A DNA stretch of 64,000 nt from Paulinella micropora (Eukaryota; Cercozoa; Imbricatea; Euglyphida; Paulinellidae): the NCBI GenBank assembly GCA_019918135.1, contig WBZZ01000921.1, forward strand, positions 200,001 through 264,000, in the 5' to 3' direction. The translations under genes and the position numbers were made by a program. Of the stretch, positions 1-10,225 are shown one piece after another. The notes under the pieces are model-generated. The model ran no database searches. It was not told the DNA's origin and saw nothing but the letters and a program-made list of their open reading frames with translations. Positions within the stretch are counted from its first letter, which is position 1. Each line of letters opens with the position of its first letter.

Positions 1-13
1 CTTGTGAGACACT

Positions 14-1173
14 GTGGTTTGCGAGTTTGCTTTTTCTTGTAATGCGCAGCAGCAAAGAGCTTGTACCAAGACGTCCTGCCCGGACTGCACCCTGAAGAAA
101 CTGCGCCGCACCGTACATGGTGTGAGGGAAACCGGGCAAAGAGTTGTTGACGCAAACGATACGTGGCGTCTTTGCGTGTGCAAGGTATTGGTGTCCAGCA
201 AGACGCCATGGAATTACTTGCAGGTATGCTAGAAGTGGCACGTGGTGTGATCAGGGACGAATGGTTTTCCAAGCTACCTACTTGTGGGAGCAGGCCCACC
301 AAGAGGGGTTTCCTGGTCGATGCGCGGTCTAAGAAAGCAAAGATACAGGAACATTTTGCAGCCAAGGAACTGTTTTTGCTCCGCGGCTTTGCGTGCAGAA
401 AGTGTCAGGCACGGAACAGGTGGATCCACAAAGAAATTAACCTGGAAGAAAACGGGCTGTGTGATTTGCAGCTGCTCCCTGTGTCAGAGGACGAAAGGCA
501 ATAGAGCGTGACGAAAATGTTGCAGCTTGCTTTTTCGCCCTACCTGCAAGACGAGAACTATCAATACGATTGTCCGAACTGCGGTACCGGTCAGAACGAG
601 GTACCGATAACAACGCTATTCTTGCAGCGTTGGCCCAAAAAGCTACGAATCAGTATTGCAAGGGGAGCGTATCTCAAGGGTCTGGAACAGGATGTACTGG
701 GGAATCCGAAGACGGACACTTGGATCATGACATGGCCAGTGGATGTGCAGTTGGAGTTTGCCGTGCCACCGGAGGAGCATGTCTGGGATGCGAGCGCTTG
801 GGAACCAAGTCGCCTGAGGGGTAAGTACCGGCTGAAGTCAATTTTGGTGCACGATGAGTCATCCAGCTGCCGGCATGGGCACTACTGGGCGATTGTGTGG
901 TGTCCGATTCTGGAGAGGTGGTTGCGGGTGGACGACAATCGTGTTACTGTGATGCATGAGGATTGGAGGTCGGACGGACCACATACTGCGTCCAAGTGGG
1001 AGAGTGCGAGGAAGCAACCAGGTATGGTGTCTGCAGTGTTTTACGAAATGGCTGAGCCTGCGGAGGAATGGGATATCTCCTGTCGGGGGATGGAAGGTGG
1101 TGTTTACGACTACTATCTAACGCAACTGTCTTTGGTAAGGATCCTCAGGAACCTCCAGCGGAGTGATGCATGA
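14..1173 (+). pseudogene. ubiquitin-specific protease (USP, peptidase C19), 3' part, interrupted
   Basis: Deubiquitinase-type cysteine protease that would cleave ubiquitin from proteins. Seen directly: a QQDAMELL block (the USP QQDA-E-L motif), then two CxxC pairs of the fingers zinc ribbon (FACRKC and YDCPNC), then the C-terminal His box, YRLKSILVHD followed by GHYWAI and WLRVDDNRVT. The catalytic Cys box should lie before the QQDA block and is not seen; the gene probably starts left of the window. The stop at the right end is TGA. The frame is interrupted about twice, so the copy may be broken. A second USP with both Cys and His boxes lies at 28390-30255; the two are only distantly alike. 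The family assignment is secure. Whether this is a host or element gene is open. Confidence 0.75.
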
Positions 1174-1396
1174 AAAACGCGATGAATGTAAGTGCTCATT
1201 TAGACTCTGAACAGTGAAGGGCAATGAGCTCGGTATATGAAGGAAATAAACACGAGAGAGAATGTTCTTGTTACGGTATTGCAGGAGGGTGTGTCTTGGT
1301 GGGCTGTTGTTGGTGGTGCGTAGTAGTGGTAGGTGATAGGGTACTCATAAGTGATGTGGGGGTGCTTGGTGTGACTAGATCCCAGCGGAGTTTCTG

Positions 1397-1911
1397 ATGA
1401 CGGCAAAATTCAGGATAGGCGTACAAAGTGAAGAGTTCCAGAGGCTGTTGATACGGGAGCAACAAGCGGTCATGCAGGCCGCTGGAGAAGAACACACTGC
1501 CACGGGCATGATGGACACATAGCGGTTGAGGTCAAGAAGCAGGTGTACGTAGGAACAGTCACGCAGGCGGCCTCGGATTTTTCGAGTGGTGAGATTCACG
1601 TGTGGCACCCAGACGGAATTCGCGCTGCACAGACAGCGACCAGGAATAATAAGCAAGCACCTCATGGTTTGTATAAAACACTTGCGCCCTTGTATGTGGA
1701 TGGGGACAAAAACTTCCAGTGTTTGGTGAGTCACAGCATCGATCGGGCCAGGAATGTTACTGCTCCCTGCGTGGTGTCTATGCAATGGGACAAGAAGTGC
1801 AGGGTGATAAGCAAAAACATCCGCATGACGACTGGGTCTGAGGCAGGACGTATGGACAGAGCGCAGTGGAAAGCTTTGAGTGAGTTTGTCACAAGCAGGA
1901 AAGATTGGTAA
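1397..1911 (+). CDS. unrecognised small gene or exon group
   Basis: The ATG at 1397 opens a Gln/Glu-rich frame, and coding character then continues in a second frame to about 1911 (VYVGTVTQAASDF, HVWHPDGIRAAQT), so a splice or one break is likely. No known family is recognised. There are no membrane segments or zinc motifs. A possible donor (TGGTAA) sits at the end, and a strong polypyrimidine acceptor occurs at about 2799, so this could join the 2800-3284 segment across the serine-repeat region. I could not make the phase agree, so the link is unproven. Confidence 0.4.
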
Positions 1912-2034
1912 TTTTACGTGCTGAGAGAGAAGGAAGAAAAAACAAGAGACAGGCAAGCCAAGAGGCGAACGGACAAGATGGCAAACATGCAAGGGAAGCC
2001 CCGTATGGTTCACCAGAAGCAGTGAAGGTGGGGA

Positions 2035-2114
2035 GTGGAAACCATGGGTCAGAGCGGCAACCGCGTGAGAACGGGAATCTTGACAGGCGAAGTACTGTTT
2101 CCGGATCCAAAACC

Positions 2115-2182
<68 letters not shown>

Positions 2183-2372
2183 CAGCAGCAGCAGCAGCAG
2201 CAGCACCATTACTAGTAGCTACAGGGGAAGTGAAGCAACAAGAAAAAAGCGTGTATTTAAACTCATGATAGAAGAGGACGTGGACGCAATCATGAGGCAA
2301 GAACAGCGTCCTGTGGACTCGGACGAGGAAATAGAGGAATGTGCTAAACGACTGGGCATTTTGGAAGAGTAA
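2035..2372 (+). CDS. small acidic/basic protein with poly-Ser tract, copy 1
   Basis: The frame runs through (AGT)n(AGC)n into a poly-Ser tract of about 30 residues and then a conserved tail: RGSEATRKKRVF, a short helical acidic stretch, and DSDEEIEECAKRL near the end. The next unit (to 2671) repeats this layout with most changes at amino-acid level but the same frame, so the tail is probably translated. No known domain is recognised. The start is uncertain: the same frame is open back to about 1905, and no ATG is clearly favoured. It could also be an intronic repeat of a larger spliced gene spanning 1397-3284. Confidence 0.4.
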
Positions 2373-2450
2373 CGGCTGAAGTGTCACGGCCTCCTCGTCC
2401 AGAGTCTAACTTGTACTTTGGTTGTGACCCTATGATTCACGAATACAAGT

Positions 2451-2496
<46 letters not shown>

Positions 2497-2512
2497 CAGC
2501 AGCAGCGCCGTC
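2115..2512. repeat. (AGT)n(AGC)n microsatellites in two tandem units
   Basis: Trinucleotide arrays at about 2115-2205 and 2451-2510, each AGT repeats followed by AGC repeats. They sit inside a roughly 300-bp tandem duplication covering about 2150-2750. Length differs between units, as expected for replication slippage. Confidence 0.85.
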
Positions 2513-2671
2513 ACGAGTAGGGGAAGTGAAGTAATAAGCAACAAGAATGTGCGCAAGCGTGTATTTACATGCATGAAGGAAGAACTCGTGGAAGCAGTCA
2601 CGGCGCGAAATAGGCGGTCAGCGGACTCTGACGAGGAAATGGATGAAATGGCTGAACGATGGGCCGAGTAA
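2381..2671 (+). CDS. small poly-Ser protein, copy 2 (tandem duplicate)
   Basis: Second unit of the tandem pair. It has a poly-Ser tract of about 18 residues from (AGT)n(AGC)n, then SRGSEVISNKNVRKRVF, then DSDEEMDEMAERWAE before a TAA. It differs from copy 1 by a shorter serine tract and many substitutions. DNA after both stops is also duplicated (CGGCTGAAGTGTC...CCTATGATTCACGA in each), so the duplication unit is about 300 bp. No function can be given. Confidence 0.4.
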
Positions 2672-2799
2672 CGGCTGAAGTGTCTCGGCCCCCTCGTCTA
2701 CAGTCTAAGTTGTGGTTTGGTTGTAACCCTATGATTCACGATTAAAAGTGTCATACTCTCTCTCTCTCTGTCTCTGTCTCTCTCTCTCTTTCTCTACAG

Positions 2800-3284
2800 G
2801 GCGGGTGATTGAAGTCAGCGACGACAGTGATGACGACAGTGTGCAAAGCACCAATTGCAAGGTAGTAGAGGGCAAGGGTCCCAAAAAAGTCAAGGCCGAA
2901 ATAAGAGCTGGCGATATCATCAGGTATTGGAACCCCTTGACGCGTTTTGGATCTCCAGAAGGGGAATACCTCGTAAGTCAGGTCACGGAAGTAGATCCTG
3001 GAAATACAACTTTGCCGCTGAGAGTTCGGACTTTTGATTTTAAACCCCCTCCTATGATTGACGATTATGTAGAAGTGCTGAATAGGCCAGGACGTGTATG
3101 GCAGGAGATGTCTGAGTACCATTTGGTGAAGGGCAGCGTATCTCTTCGGAAGGCGAACGCGGACTTGGAACTCCTTAACTCTAAAACTCTAGTGGGAGCG
3201 CTGTTGCAGAATTTAGGGAACCAATGTGCGGCAGAAATGATTGGTTTGAAAGTGTTAGCTGAAGTCGGGAAGAGAAGCATTTGA
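2800..3284 (+). CDS. exon-like ORF, chromo/Tudor-like 'GDIIRYW' segment, function unknown
   Basis: This follows a long polypyrimidine tract ending in CTACAG (about 2755-2799), a good 3' splice site, so it is probably an internal or terminal exon. It encodes an acidic stretch (VIEVSDDSDDDS), then AGDIIRYWNPLTRFGSPEG and a run of beta-strand-like residues up to about DDYVEVL, then a helical tail with Cys near the end, stopping at TGA. The GDII-Y-P pattern recalls short barrel domains found in some protist proteins; this is weak. No enzyme motif is seen. Confidence 0.45.
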
Positions 3285-3889
3285 CATGGTAGCTAAAAAC
3301 AGTCGCTGGAAGGTAAGTTATGATGAAGTTATGAATTTTGACATGGCGGAGCTTGGTTGAGCCTGTTGATCGGGGTGTCACAGTCCTTACCTGTTCACGA
3401 CAAAGAAATGTTGCAAAGACTTACGTGCTGTGGGAAACTTGTTTGAAATTAAAAGTCTTATTTCGTTATCGTGGACTGTGGCGGCGAGGAAGACCTTGAA
3501 TTAAAAAAGATTATGCAGGTAATGACAAGTTCCTCGATATTGAAGTGTTAACTAGCTGCAGGGATGCTGTAACAGAAGTGTTTTGTATGAACCCTGGCAG
3601 AACCGAGCAAGCGTTAATGTAACTGTTAATGAACACGCTGAGTGTTTCCAGACAAGGGAATGTGCAGGCGCAAATGTCTGTGCTGTGCCCAAGGTTAGGC
3701 TGTCAAGAAACATGCAGTGGCAAGGGAGCGAAAAGGGAATGGTTAAAAATATCTGCACAAAGTGCATGGAGCTGGACGCTGAATCGTGTACATTTGGTTC
3801 ATTCGATGTAGTTCCGGGTGCAGCGGTGGAAGTGTGAATTAATACCTGCACCAAGGGCATGGACAGCGGATCATGTAACGAGCAAGTTT

Positions 3890-5262
3890 GGGGCGGGAAG
3901 AAGCAAGTGGTGTAAGGTGCACGGTAAACAAAGCCCACCTCGACCTCAGGTTTGAAAGTTCGTCGTGGGTGGTACGTTTGGTGGGAAGTGTGGGAAGAAG
4001 TGGTAGCAAGGTGCACGGTGGACAGGATGCAGTCGACCTCGACGTAAGTTCCGACCTCGACCTAAGTTCCGAAAGTTTGTCGTGGGTGTTACGTTTGGTG
4101 TGGTGGGAAATGTCAGGAAGAAGTAGTGGTGAAAGTTTGGAGCGGGATCCGGAGGGAGCAAGTCTGGGTAAGCTGCACGGAAAACAGGGTGCAGCCGACC
4201 TCGACCCAATGGCACACGTCGACCTAAGGCACGAAATGTCGTCGTCTGTGTCACGTTTGGTGGGAAATGTCAGGAAGAAGTAGTGGTGAAAGTTTAGAGC
4301 GGGATCCGGAGGGAGCAAGTCTGGGTAAGGTGCACGGTAAACAGGGTGCAGCCGACCAGGACGCAAGGGAATGTTCCGGGTGCAGCAGTGGAAGTGGAAA
4401 TTAATATCTACAACAAGTGCATGAAGTCAGACAGTGGATCATGTACAGAGCAAGTTTGGGGCGGGAGGGAGCAAGTGTGGAGGAACTGCGCTGGAAACAA
4501 GGTGCAGCCGACCTCGACCTAAAGGCACACCTCGACCTAAGTCAAACAAGGTGCAGCCGACCTCGACCTAAAGGCACACCTCGACCTAAGTCAAACAAGG
4601 TGCAGCCGACCTCGACCTAAGGGCCCACCTCGATCTAAGTCAGGAAATTTTATCGTGGGTGGGTGTTACGTTTGGTGGGAAGTGTGGGGAGGGAAGAAGT
4701 TGTGGTGAAAGTTTGGGGCGGGAGGGAGCAAGTGTGGAGGAACTGCGCTGGAAACAAGGTGCAGCCGACCTCGACCTAAGCGCCCACCTCGACCTAAGTC
4801 AGGAAATTTTATCGTGTGTGTTACGTTTGGTGGGAAGTGTGGGAAGAAGTCTTGGTGAAAGTTTGGGGCGGGAGGGAGCAAGTGTGGAGGAACTGCGCTG
4901 GAAACAAGGTGCAGCCGACCTCGACCTAAGGGCCCACCTCGACCTAAGTCAGGAAATTTTATCGTGGGTGTTACGTTTGGTGGGAAATGTGGGGAGGGAA
5001 GAAGTTGTGGTGAAAGTTTGGAGCGGGAGGGAGCAAGTATGGAGGAACTGCGCTGGAAACAGGGTGCAGCCGACCTCGACCTAAGCCCAGACCTCGACCT
5101 AAGCGCAGACATCGTGGGTGTTACGTTTTAATGGGAAGTGTGGGAAGAAGTCTTGGTAAAAGTTTGGAGCGGGAAGGAACAAGTCTGGGTGAGCTGTACT
5201 AGACACAGGGGGCAGCCGACCTCGACCCAGGGGCCCACCTCGACCTAAGTCACGAAAATGAT
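3890..5262. repeat. minisatellite, unit about 150 bp
   Basis: About nine imperfect copies. The anchor GCAGCCGACCTCGACCTAAG or a close variant recurs near 4028, 4191, 4347, 4502, 4761, 4911, 5065 and 5212, giving spacings of about 147-163 bp apart from a rearranged stretch near 4500-4620, where short subunits are repeated. Other shared blocks are GTGTTACGTTTGGTGGGAA and AGTTTGGGGCGGGAGGGAGC. Open frames through the array are by-products of the repeat. Confidence 0.85.
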
Positions 5263-5419
5263 GTTGAAAACTTTTTTGTGGAGAATTTAATGGTGATGAC
5301 TTGAGTGAAAGTCTGAGGTAAAAAGGACCACGTTTGACTGAGTTGTGTTGAAAATAAGTTTTTAGTTTTTTGCCAATTCTGGAAAGTTTTTCGTCTGGCC
5401 AATTCGGGACACGCTGCCA

Positions 5420-5848
5420 ATTCGGGACAGTACACAGAGCTGCAGGATAATTTAAAGGACGCCACTGACGCACTCGAAAGTGTCAGGGCTGATTACTCCA
5501 CAGTGAAGAATAATTACAAAGGAGCTGGAAACCGCAAAGGCTCAAGTGGATGTTCTGAAAGCGAGAGGTATATCGCACGTTCCTCTTGCTTTTGTTTGTC
5601 TTGTTTGTTTTGCAGTTTAAATAGGCTTGTTTTATTTGTGTTTGAGGTCCGGCGACCCAGCACTCCCGGTCTGTCTCGTCCACTTCGCGCTCTGCGTCGC
5701 CATCACGCAATCGATATGAAAAAGCTCACGGGTCCAAACGCTGCAAAAGAAGCGATCATGAAGCTTCATCTGAATCCGATTCAGAGTGTTCAAAAAAACC
5801 CACCCCTCGCAAAGGAAAACACCACCATGGTCATAATGGGAAGTAAAT
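5420..5848 (+). CDS. 3' part of a spliced host-like gene: coiled-coil exon and basic Ser/Arg-rich last exon
   Basis: From about 5440 one frame encodes heptad-rich sequence (ELQDNLKDATDALESV) typical of a coiled coil. A donor-like AG|GTATAT occurs near 5568 and an acceptor-like TTTTGCAG near 5616. From about 5650 a Ser/Arg-rich frame (HSRSVSSTSRSASPSR) runs to a basic tail with His repeats (GKHHHGHNGK) ending in TAA at about 5848. The intron and exact exon edges are inferred. There is no enzyme motif. It could belong to a retroelement, but nothing specific shows that. Confidence 0.4.
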
Positions 5849-5865
5849 CCCACCTCATGGCATGA

Positions 5866-6640
5866 ACTTGTAGCTTAAAGTTTCATGCCGCGCTACCTTT
5901 TTTTTTATGCTATTATAATATACATACATATATATATGTTTTAATTGTTGAGGTTGAATTAAAAAAAAAAAAAAAAAAAAAAAAACTTTTCTTTCTACTT
6001 AATACGGAGACGCACCGGCTGCTGGTAGACGAGTTTATCGTTACTTATTAATGACTTTATAACTTGAAAATTTCAACTTAAAATTTGAATTGAACTTGAA
6101 TTTGGATTACTGGTGTTTAAATTAATTAAATTAAATTAAATTGTATTAGTTTTTATAAAATATACAAAGAAAATCAAATTACAGAAAATTTTACGCAATC
6201 ACTGTTTTTGAACAAAATACTTGCCACTCATAACAGTGAGCGAGAAGACGACTAGGAAGAGATAGAATGGAAGAGTTAATTAAGAGGTTGAATGTTAAAA
6301 CAGATGTAGGGAAAGAAAAAAAACAAAGTTTAACAAACAAAATTAGTGAAGAATGCAAAGAAAGTTAATATCATACTAGTATATAACTTAATGATACAAT
6401 GACAGTGTCACAGTCACTTAATATTACATTAATTTTTATGTAAAACAACATAAAAACAAAGAGAAACAAAGCATTAACAACACATACAACCTGAAAACAA
6501 GAGGATGACAAAACCGTTAAGAAACAGTTGTAACTGTTAGAAATTTAAATTTTTTGAAATTGCTTTTAAATATATCTTCAGTACGTTATAATCTATCGTT
6601 TTGGTAGTATATTCATGATTTTTCAAAACTCTCATATTCG
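5866..6640. other. AT-rich non-coding stretch
   Basis: Strongly AT-rich DNA with a run of about 26 A at 5960-5984, (TA)n near 5920 and many A/T homopolymers. No credible gene, RNA or inverted repeat was seen. Its composition contrasts with the GC-richer genes right of 9.6 kb. Confidence 0.7.
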
Positions 6641-6721
6641 TCGCGCATGACAGCGTGCACTTTATCTTGTCAGGTGCTGCAACCAATCTTTAACTTCCGG
6701 AAGAAATCTATTCTCTGCCGC

Positions 6722-7566
6722 ATGGCATCCAATGCTGCTGAGAAAGGCGCCGCTTATCAATCGCTCCGGAAATCTACGCGTGTAACAAAACCTGTTTCGT
6801 ACACCGAAGAAACTGTGCATGAAGCTGTAGATGCAGCGCAACCCAAAAAGAAGAAGGCAGCTCGCAAAAAAGGCAGCTCAGAAACAACCAAAAAAACAGA
6901 AAACATCGAAGTCCAAGGAGAACGAGGAGTGGCAGGAGGTGGATGGTGAGGGTGTGGATGAAGAAGAGGAGGAGCAGGAGGAAGAGGAGCAGGAGGAAGA
7001 GAAGCAGGAGGAAGAGAAGCCGCAGCAGAAACAAAAAAATATGGAGAGTCTTCCACGCACTGCATCTGCTGAAACTACTCCCCGCACTGAGTATGCTGCA
7101 TCTACAACACACTGAGTCATCTCCTCCCACCCGCACTGAGTCTGCTGCTACTGCAGTATTGACTCCTGAGGACATAAAAAAAGCCATGAAAGAAGCAGTC
7201 AAAGAAGCAGTCAAAGAAGCTTTAAAAATCAGTAAGTCTGATGCACAGTCTGAGACTCAGTCATCGGGATCTGATAGTCAGGTGAGTCACGATGCAGGAC
7301 AAGAGAAAAATGAAACAAAAAGGAAGAAAAACAAACGCAAACAAGGGCAAAAGTATCACAACGAAGGAAATGAATCCAGCGATGACGGCTTGTCATCAGA
7401 TTGTGATGATCCACATTGTTCCGAACGTCTCAAAGAAGTTAGGATGAAAATCAAATTGTACCGTCACAATTCAGGTGGTCATATGCCTGAAAGTTTTCGC
7501 GGCGGTGGATCGCAAATGTGGATGGACTTTGCTTTGGCATGCAGGGCTATGGGACAAAACATGTAA
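6722..7566 (+). CDS. unrecognised Lys/Glu-rich protein, coding character spread over more than one frame
   Basis: The ATG at 6722 begins MASNAAEKGAAYQSLRKSTR, followed by a Lys-rich segment, then an acidic EEEEEQEEEEQ repeat, then a Thr/Ser segment with a helical AMKEAVKEAVKEALKI repeat. The tail contains SDCDDPHCSERLKEVRMKIK and WMDFALACRAMG before a TAA. The segments lie in different frames, so an intron or frame changes are present. It resembles a nuclear or nucleic-acid-binding low-complexity protein, but no domain is identified. Flanks are AT-rich. Confidence 0.4.
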
Positions 7567-7879
7567 CTGCTTCTAGTTGTGAGGCGATGAGCTCATGATC
7601 AGTCAAAACGTTTCTGACACAGACTGGTCACTGGTGGTAAACGTAGGCATATTTCCTAATACTATGACAATGATTTTTCCAAATCAAAGTCAAAAGTAAA
7701 AATGGATTTATTTTTAAAATAATAACTGCGCTTGAATGTTCTGATAAATTTATCTTGATTTCAATCGGGAACTTTTGTTTTGCAGGCAAATATAATAAAA
7801 ACAGACAATGACTTAAGTTTATAAGACAAGCTATGACAAAAATTTTCTAAGTCAGATTTCAAAATTCAAATCAAGTTTT
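7567..7879. other. AT-rich spacer
   Basis: No gene or repeat recognised. The region is AT-rich with AATAAAA near 7793. Confidence 0.5.
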
Positions 7880-9240
7880 ATTGATCAATACATCAAAGCA
7901 CACTCCCTTTACCTTGCCTCCCACATGGAGGTACCGGCACGAAGCTCCCCGGGAGCACTTACCTTCCTTGCTAAAGATGAAGCACTCGTCCTTAGACTTG
8001 CCCTTCCCAAGCTTACGGGCAGCTAGAGCCTTTTCGTTGGAGCTAACATCGATATATCCTTGGCACTATCGAACTTCTTGTCAAGTTCTACTGCTCTATC
8101 TTGCACGAACTTCCACCACGTGGCAAAGTCCCATTTGCTTCCGGTTTAACTCTGCCATCTCAACCCACATTTGCCATGCTTTCTTCATCCGGGAATCAGA
8201 CTGCTTTGGACCCACTAAGGCATCCTTGACAATCTGTAGAAGACGGGCACTGCCGGGGGCTTGACCATAGTCATCTAGCCAGTCTCTCTTGGTGTTGAAG
8301 TCGACACACTGTCCGGCGTACTCAGTCTGGGACTTACTAGTAAAGAGGAAATCGTTTAGCTCCTTGACTTTGTCTTGTATGTCTGCCGGGTCTACCTTCT
8401 TGTAACGGGTTTCCAGACGATCCCATAAGTCTTGGGGGTTTTGCCCGAACGTCAGGCTTTCCAGGTTGGCAAGGTCCCGAATCAAACTTTTAGCTTCACC
8501 CCCCAGCATATTATAGATGATGTTGAAAACCTGTTTTTTCTGCTTTCTCATCTCGGCAAGTATGCTTGCATCATAGGCCATCACCTGGATTGTCAGTGCG
8601 CCGGCATTGTCCCGACCCCCTAGTGGGGCCATGGCCGTAGGGGCAGGGGCCGTCTGTCCGCGGGAGGCCGCCTTCCCTTTAACGCCCTCTAAGTCTGAGC
8701 CCGCAGATGACTGCCTAGGTCTGTCCATGCTAGCATACCCACTAGAGACAACGTTGGTCGTGTCCAAGTTCTCTTTTTCTTCTTCCCCCAACTCGGGTAT
8801 ACTGTCGTCCTTGGGGCTACCAAACACAGGCTTATACTTCTTGACCGGGTTCTTGACCTCTTCCTCTCTCCCACCTAACTCAGACTCCAAAGTCATGGTG
8901 GGGGCTCGAGTGTCCGGAGTCTTCCAAACACGTATAGGGTCCTTTTCCTTATCCTCAAAGTACCCCTTTACCACGTCACGGTCTAAGGTCTCCCAGTCAC
9001 TAAGCTCAGCGACTTTTTCTCACGCTAGGATAAAGTCCAGCACAGACCTCCCTCTAAGTTGTATGCACACAACGTTCTCGCGATAAACGCTCTTCTTATG
9101 GGGCCTGTCCTTGCAACGCTTCCTTCGGTGCTTTGGCATGACAACTTTGGATGACTTGTCTATGAAAAAGAACACATGCTTCCTTCCCGGTGAAGGTTAT
9201 CTTCTTGTCTGACTTACTAGTACTAGTAGCCATCCCTAAC
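7880..9240 (-). mobile_element. Ty1/Copia-type LTR retroelement fossil, gag portion
   Basis: Read on the minus strand, the piece opens near 9232 with MATSTSKSDKKITFTGKEA, a start typical of Copia-like gag, and contains the gag core around 8300-8560 (QVFNIIYNMLGGEAKSLI, then LWDRLETRYKKVDPADI). No protease, integrase, reverse transcriptase or LTR pair was seen, so only the gag end remains in view. It looks broken, with about two breaks. Nothing in the sequence dates it closely. Confidence 0.7.
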
Positions 9241-9490
9241 TACTGCAAGACTTGCTCGGACACTAACAAAACACACTACTCACCAACCTACTCTCACAGC
9301 ACGCAGCTATGCTGAGACTCTACTTGCAAAATAGAGATAGAGTCACACCTTGCTTGCTACTCCCACTCCTAACTGTACATGTCACGCATACACAAAAAAC
9401 CCAGCTGCTTTGCTTTCCTCAGCAGTCCAGCACACTCCATCTTACTACAGCTATTCCTTACAAAACAGGAGAATGATATATATATATATA

Positions 9491-9536
<46 letters not shown>

Positions 9537-9602
9537 GTACTATTACGTATATTTTCTTTACTAAGTACTGCTGCTTCACGACTAGGTCAACTGTCCTGTA
9601 CC
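9241..9602. other. spacer with a long poly(A) run
   Basis: A (TA)n stretch followed by about 38 A at 9497-9534. It separates the gag fossil from the first gene of the virus-like region. No gene was seen. Confidence 0.6.
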
Positions 9603-10028
9603 TTAGCCTAATGCATACAAACACAATACAACAAACAATGTATACATCGAAAATTCGCGGATGTTCTGGGTCCGGCGGGATTCGGCCCGGGCGTACACCG
9701 AACTAGTAAAGAAAGTAACCGCCGTCAGGATGCTGCTCGGCACCGTCGGGCTGATGCCGGGTATGTGCAGGCTGTCCCTCAGGTACAGCGAAGTGAGTAT
9801 GGCAGTGTAGATGCCCACGAAAGCGATGCGCGACAGTGACAGCGACACGGGGTTCCACCTTTCGAAGTACGCGAGCTCCTTCAGCCAGGCCCTGAACCAC
9901 TTACCCAGAACATCGCAGACGAACTGGGATGTCTTTTGGCGGTCCGTGTGTGATGGTCCCGTGCCTTGGCTTCCTGTAGACACTTGGCTGTAACCCCGAC
10001 GACGACGCGAGGTTTTCCTTGCAAACAT
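9603..10028 (-). CDS. small membrane protein
   Basis: The first ATG in frame is at 10028 (MFARKTSRRRRGYSQ). The protein has a basic N-terminus, then an amphipathic stretch (WFRAWLKELAYFERW), then three hydrophobic segments: roughly IAFVGIYTAILTSLYL, VPSSILTAVTFFTSSVY and MYTLFVVLCLYAL. It is about 141 residues and ends at TAA. No family is recognised. The basic start suggests a cytosolic N-terminus. The sense-strand leader has T-rich and A-rich runs. Confidence 0.5.
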   Translation of the reverse strand: MFARKTSRRRRGYSQVSTGSQGTGPSHTDRQKTSQFVCDVLGKWFRAWLKELAYFERWNPVSLSLSRIAFVGIYTAILTSLYLRDSLHIPGISPTVPSSILTAVTFFTSSVYARAESRRTQNIREFSMYTLFVVLCLYALG

Positions 10029-10225
10029 AGTCTTTCCTTTTTGTCGGTGACCGGAAGAGAGTTTTTTTTTGTTACCAAAAAAATCCTTGCATCTGCCCAG
10101 CAAGCCCTCCTTTGTTTTTTTGGCTTTTTTTATTGAATCAATGCCATACCAGAGGTCCGGTTTCTTTTTTTTTTTTTGCTCTCAAAACCCCCCCCCCCCC
10201 CCTCTCTCTCTCTCCCCTCTCCTTA

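Noticed and set aside
1200-1390. Possible gene on the minus strand between the USP and the next frame
   Set aside because: The translated sequence is His/Thr/Pro-rich low complexity from CA-rich DNA, with no supporting start.
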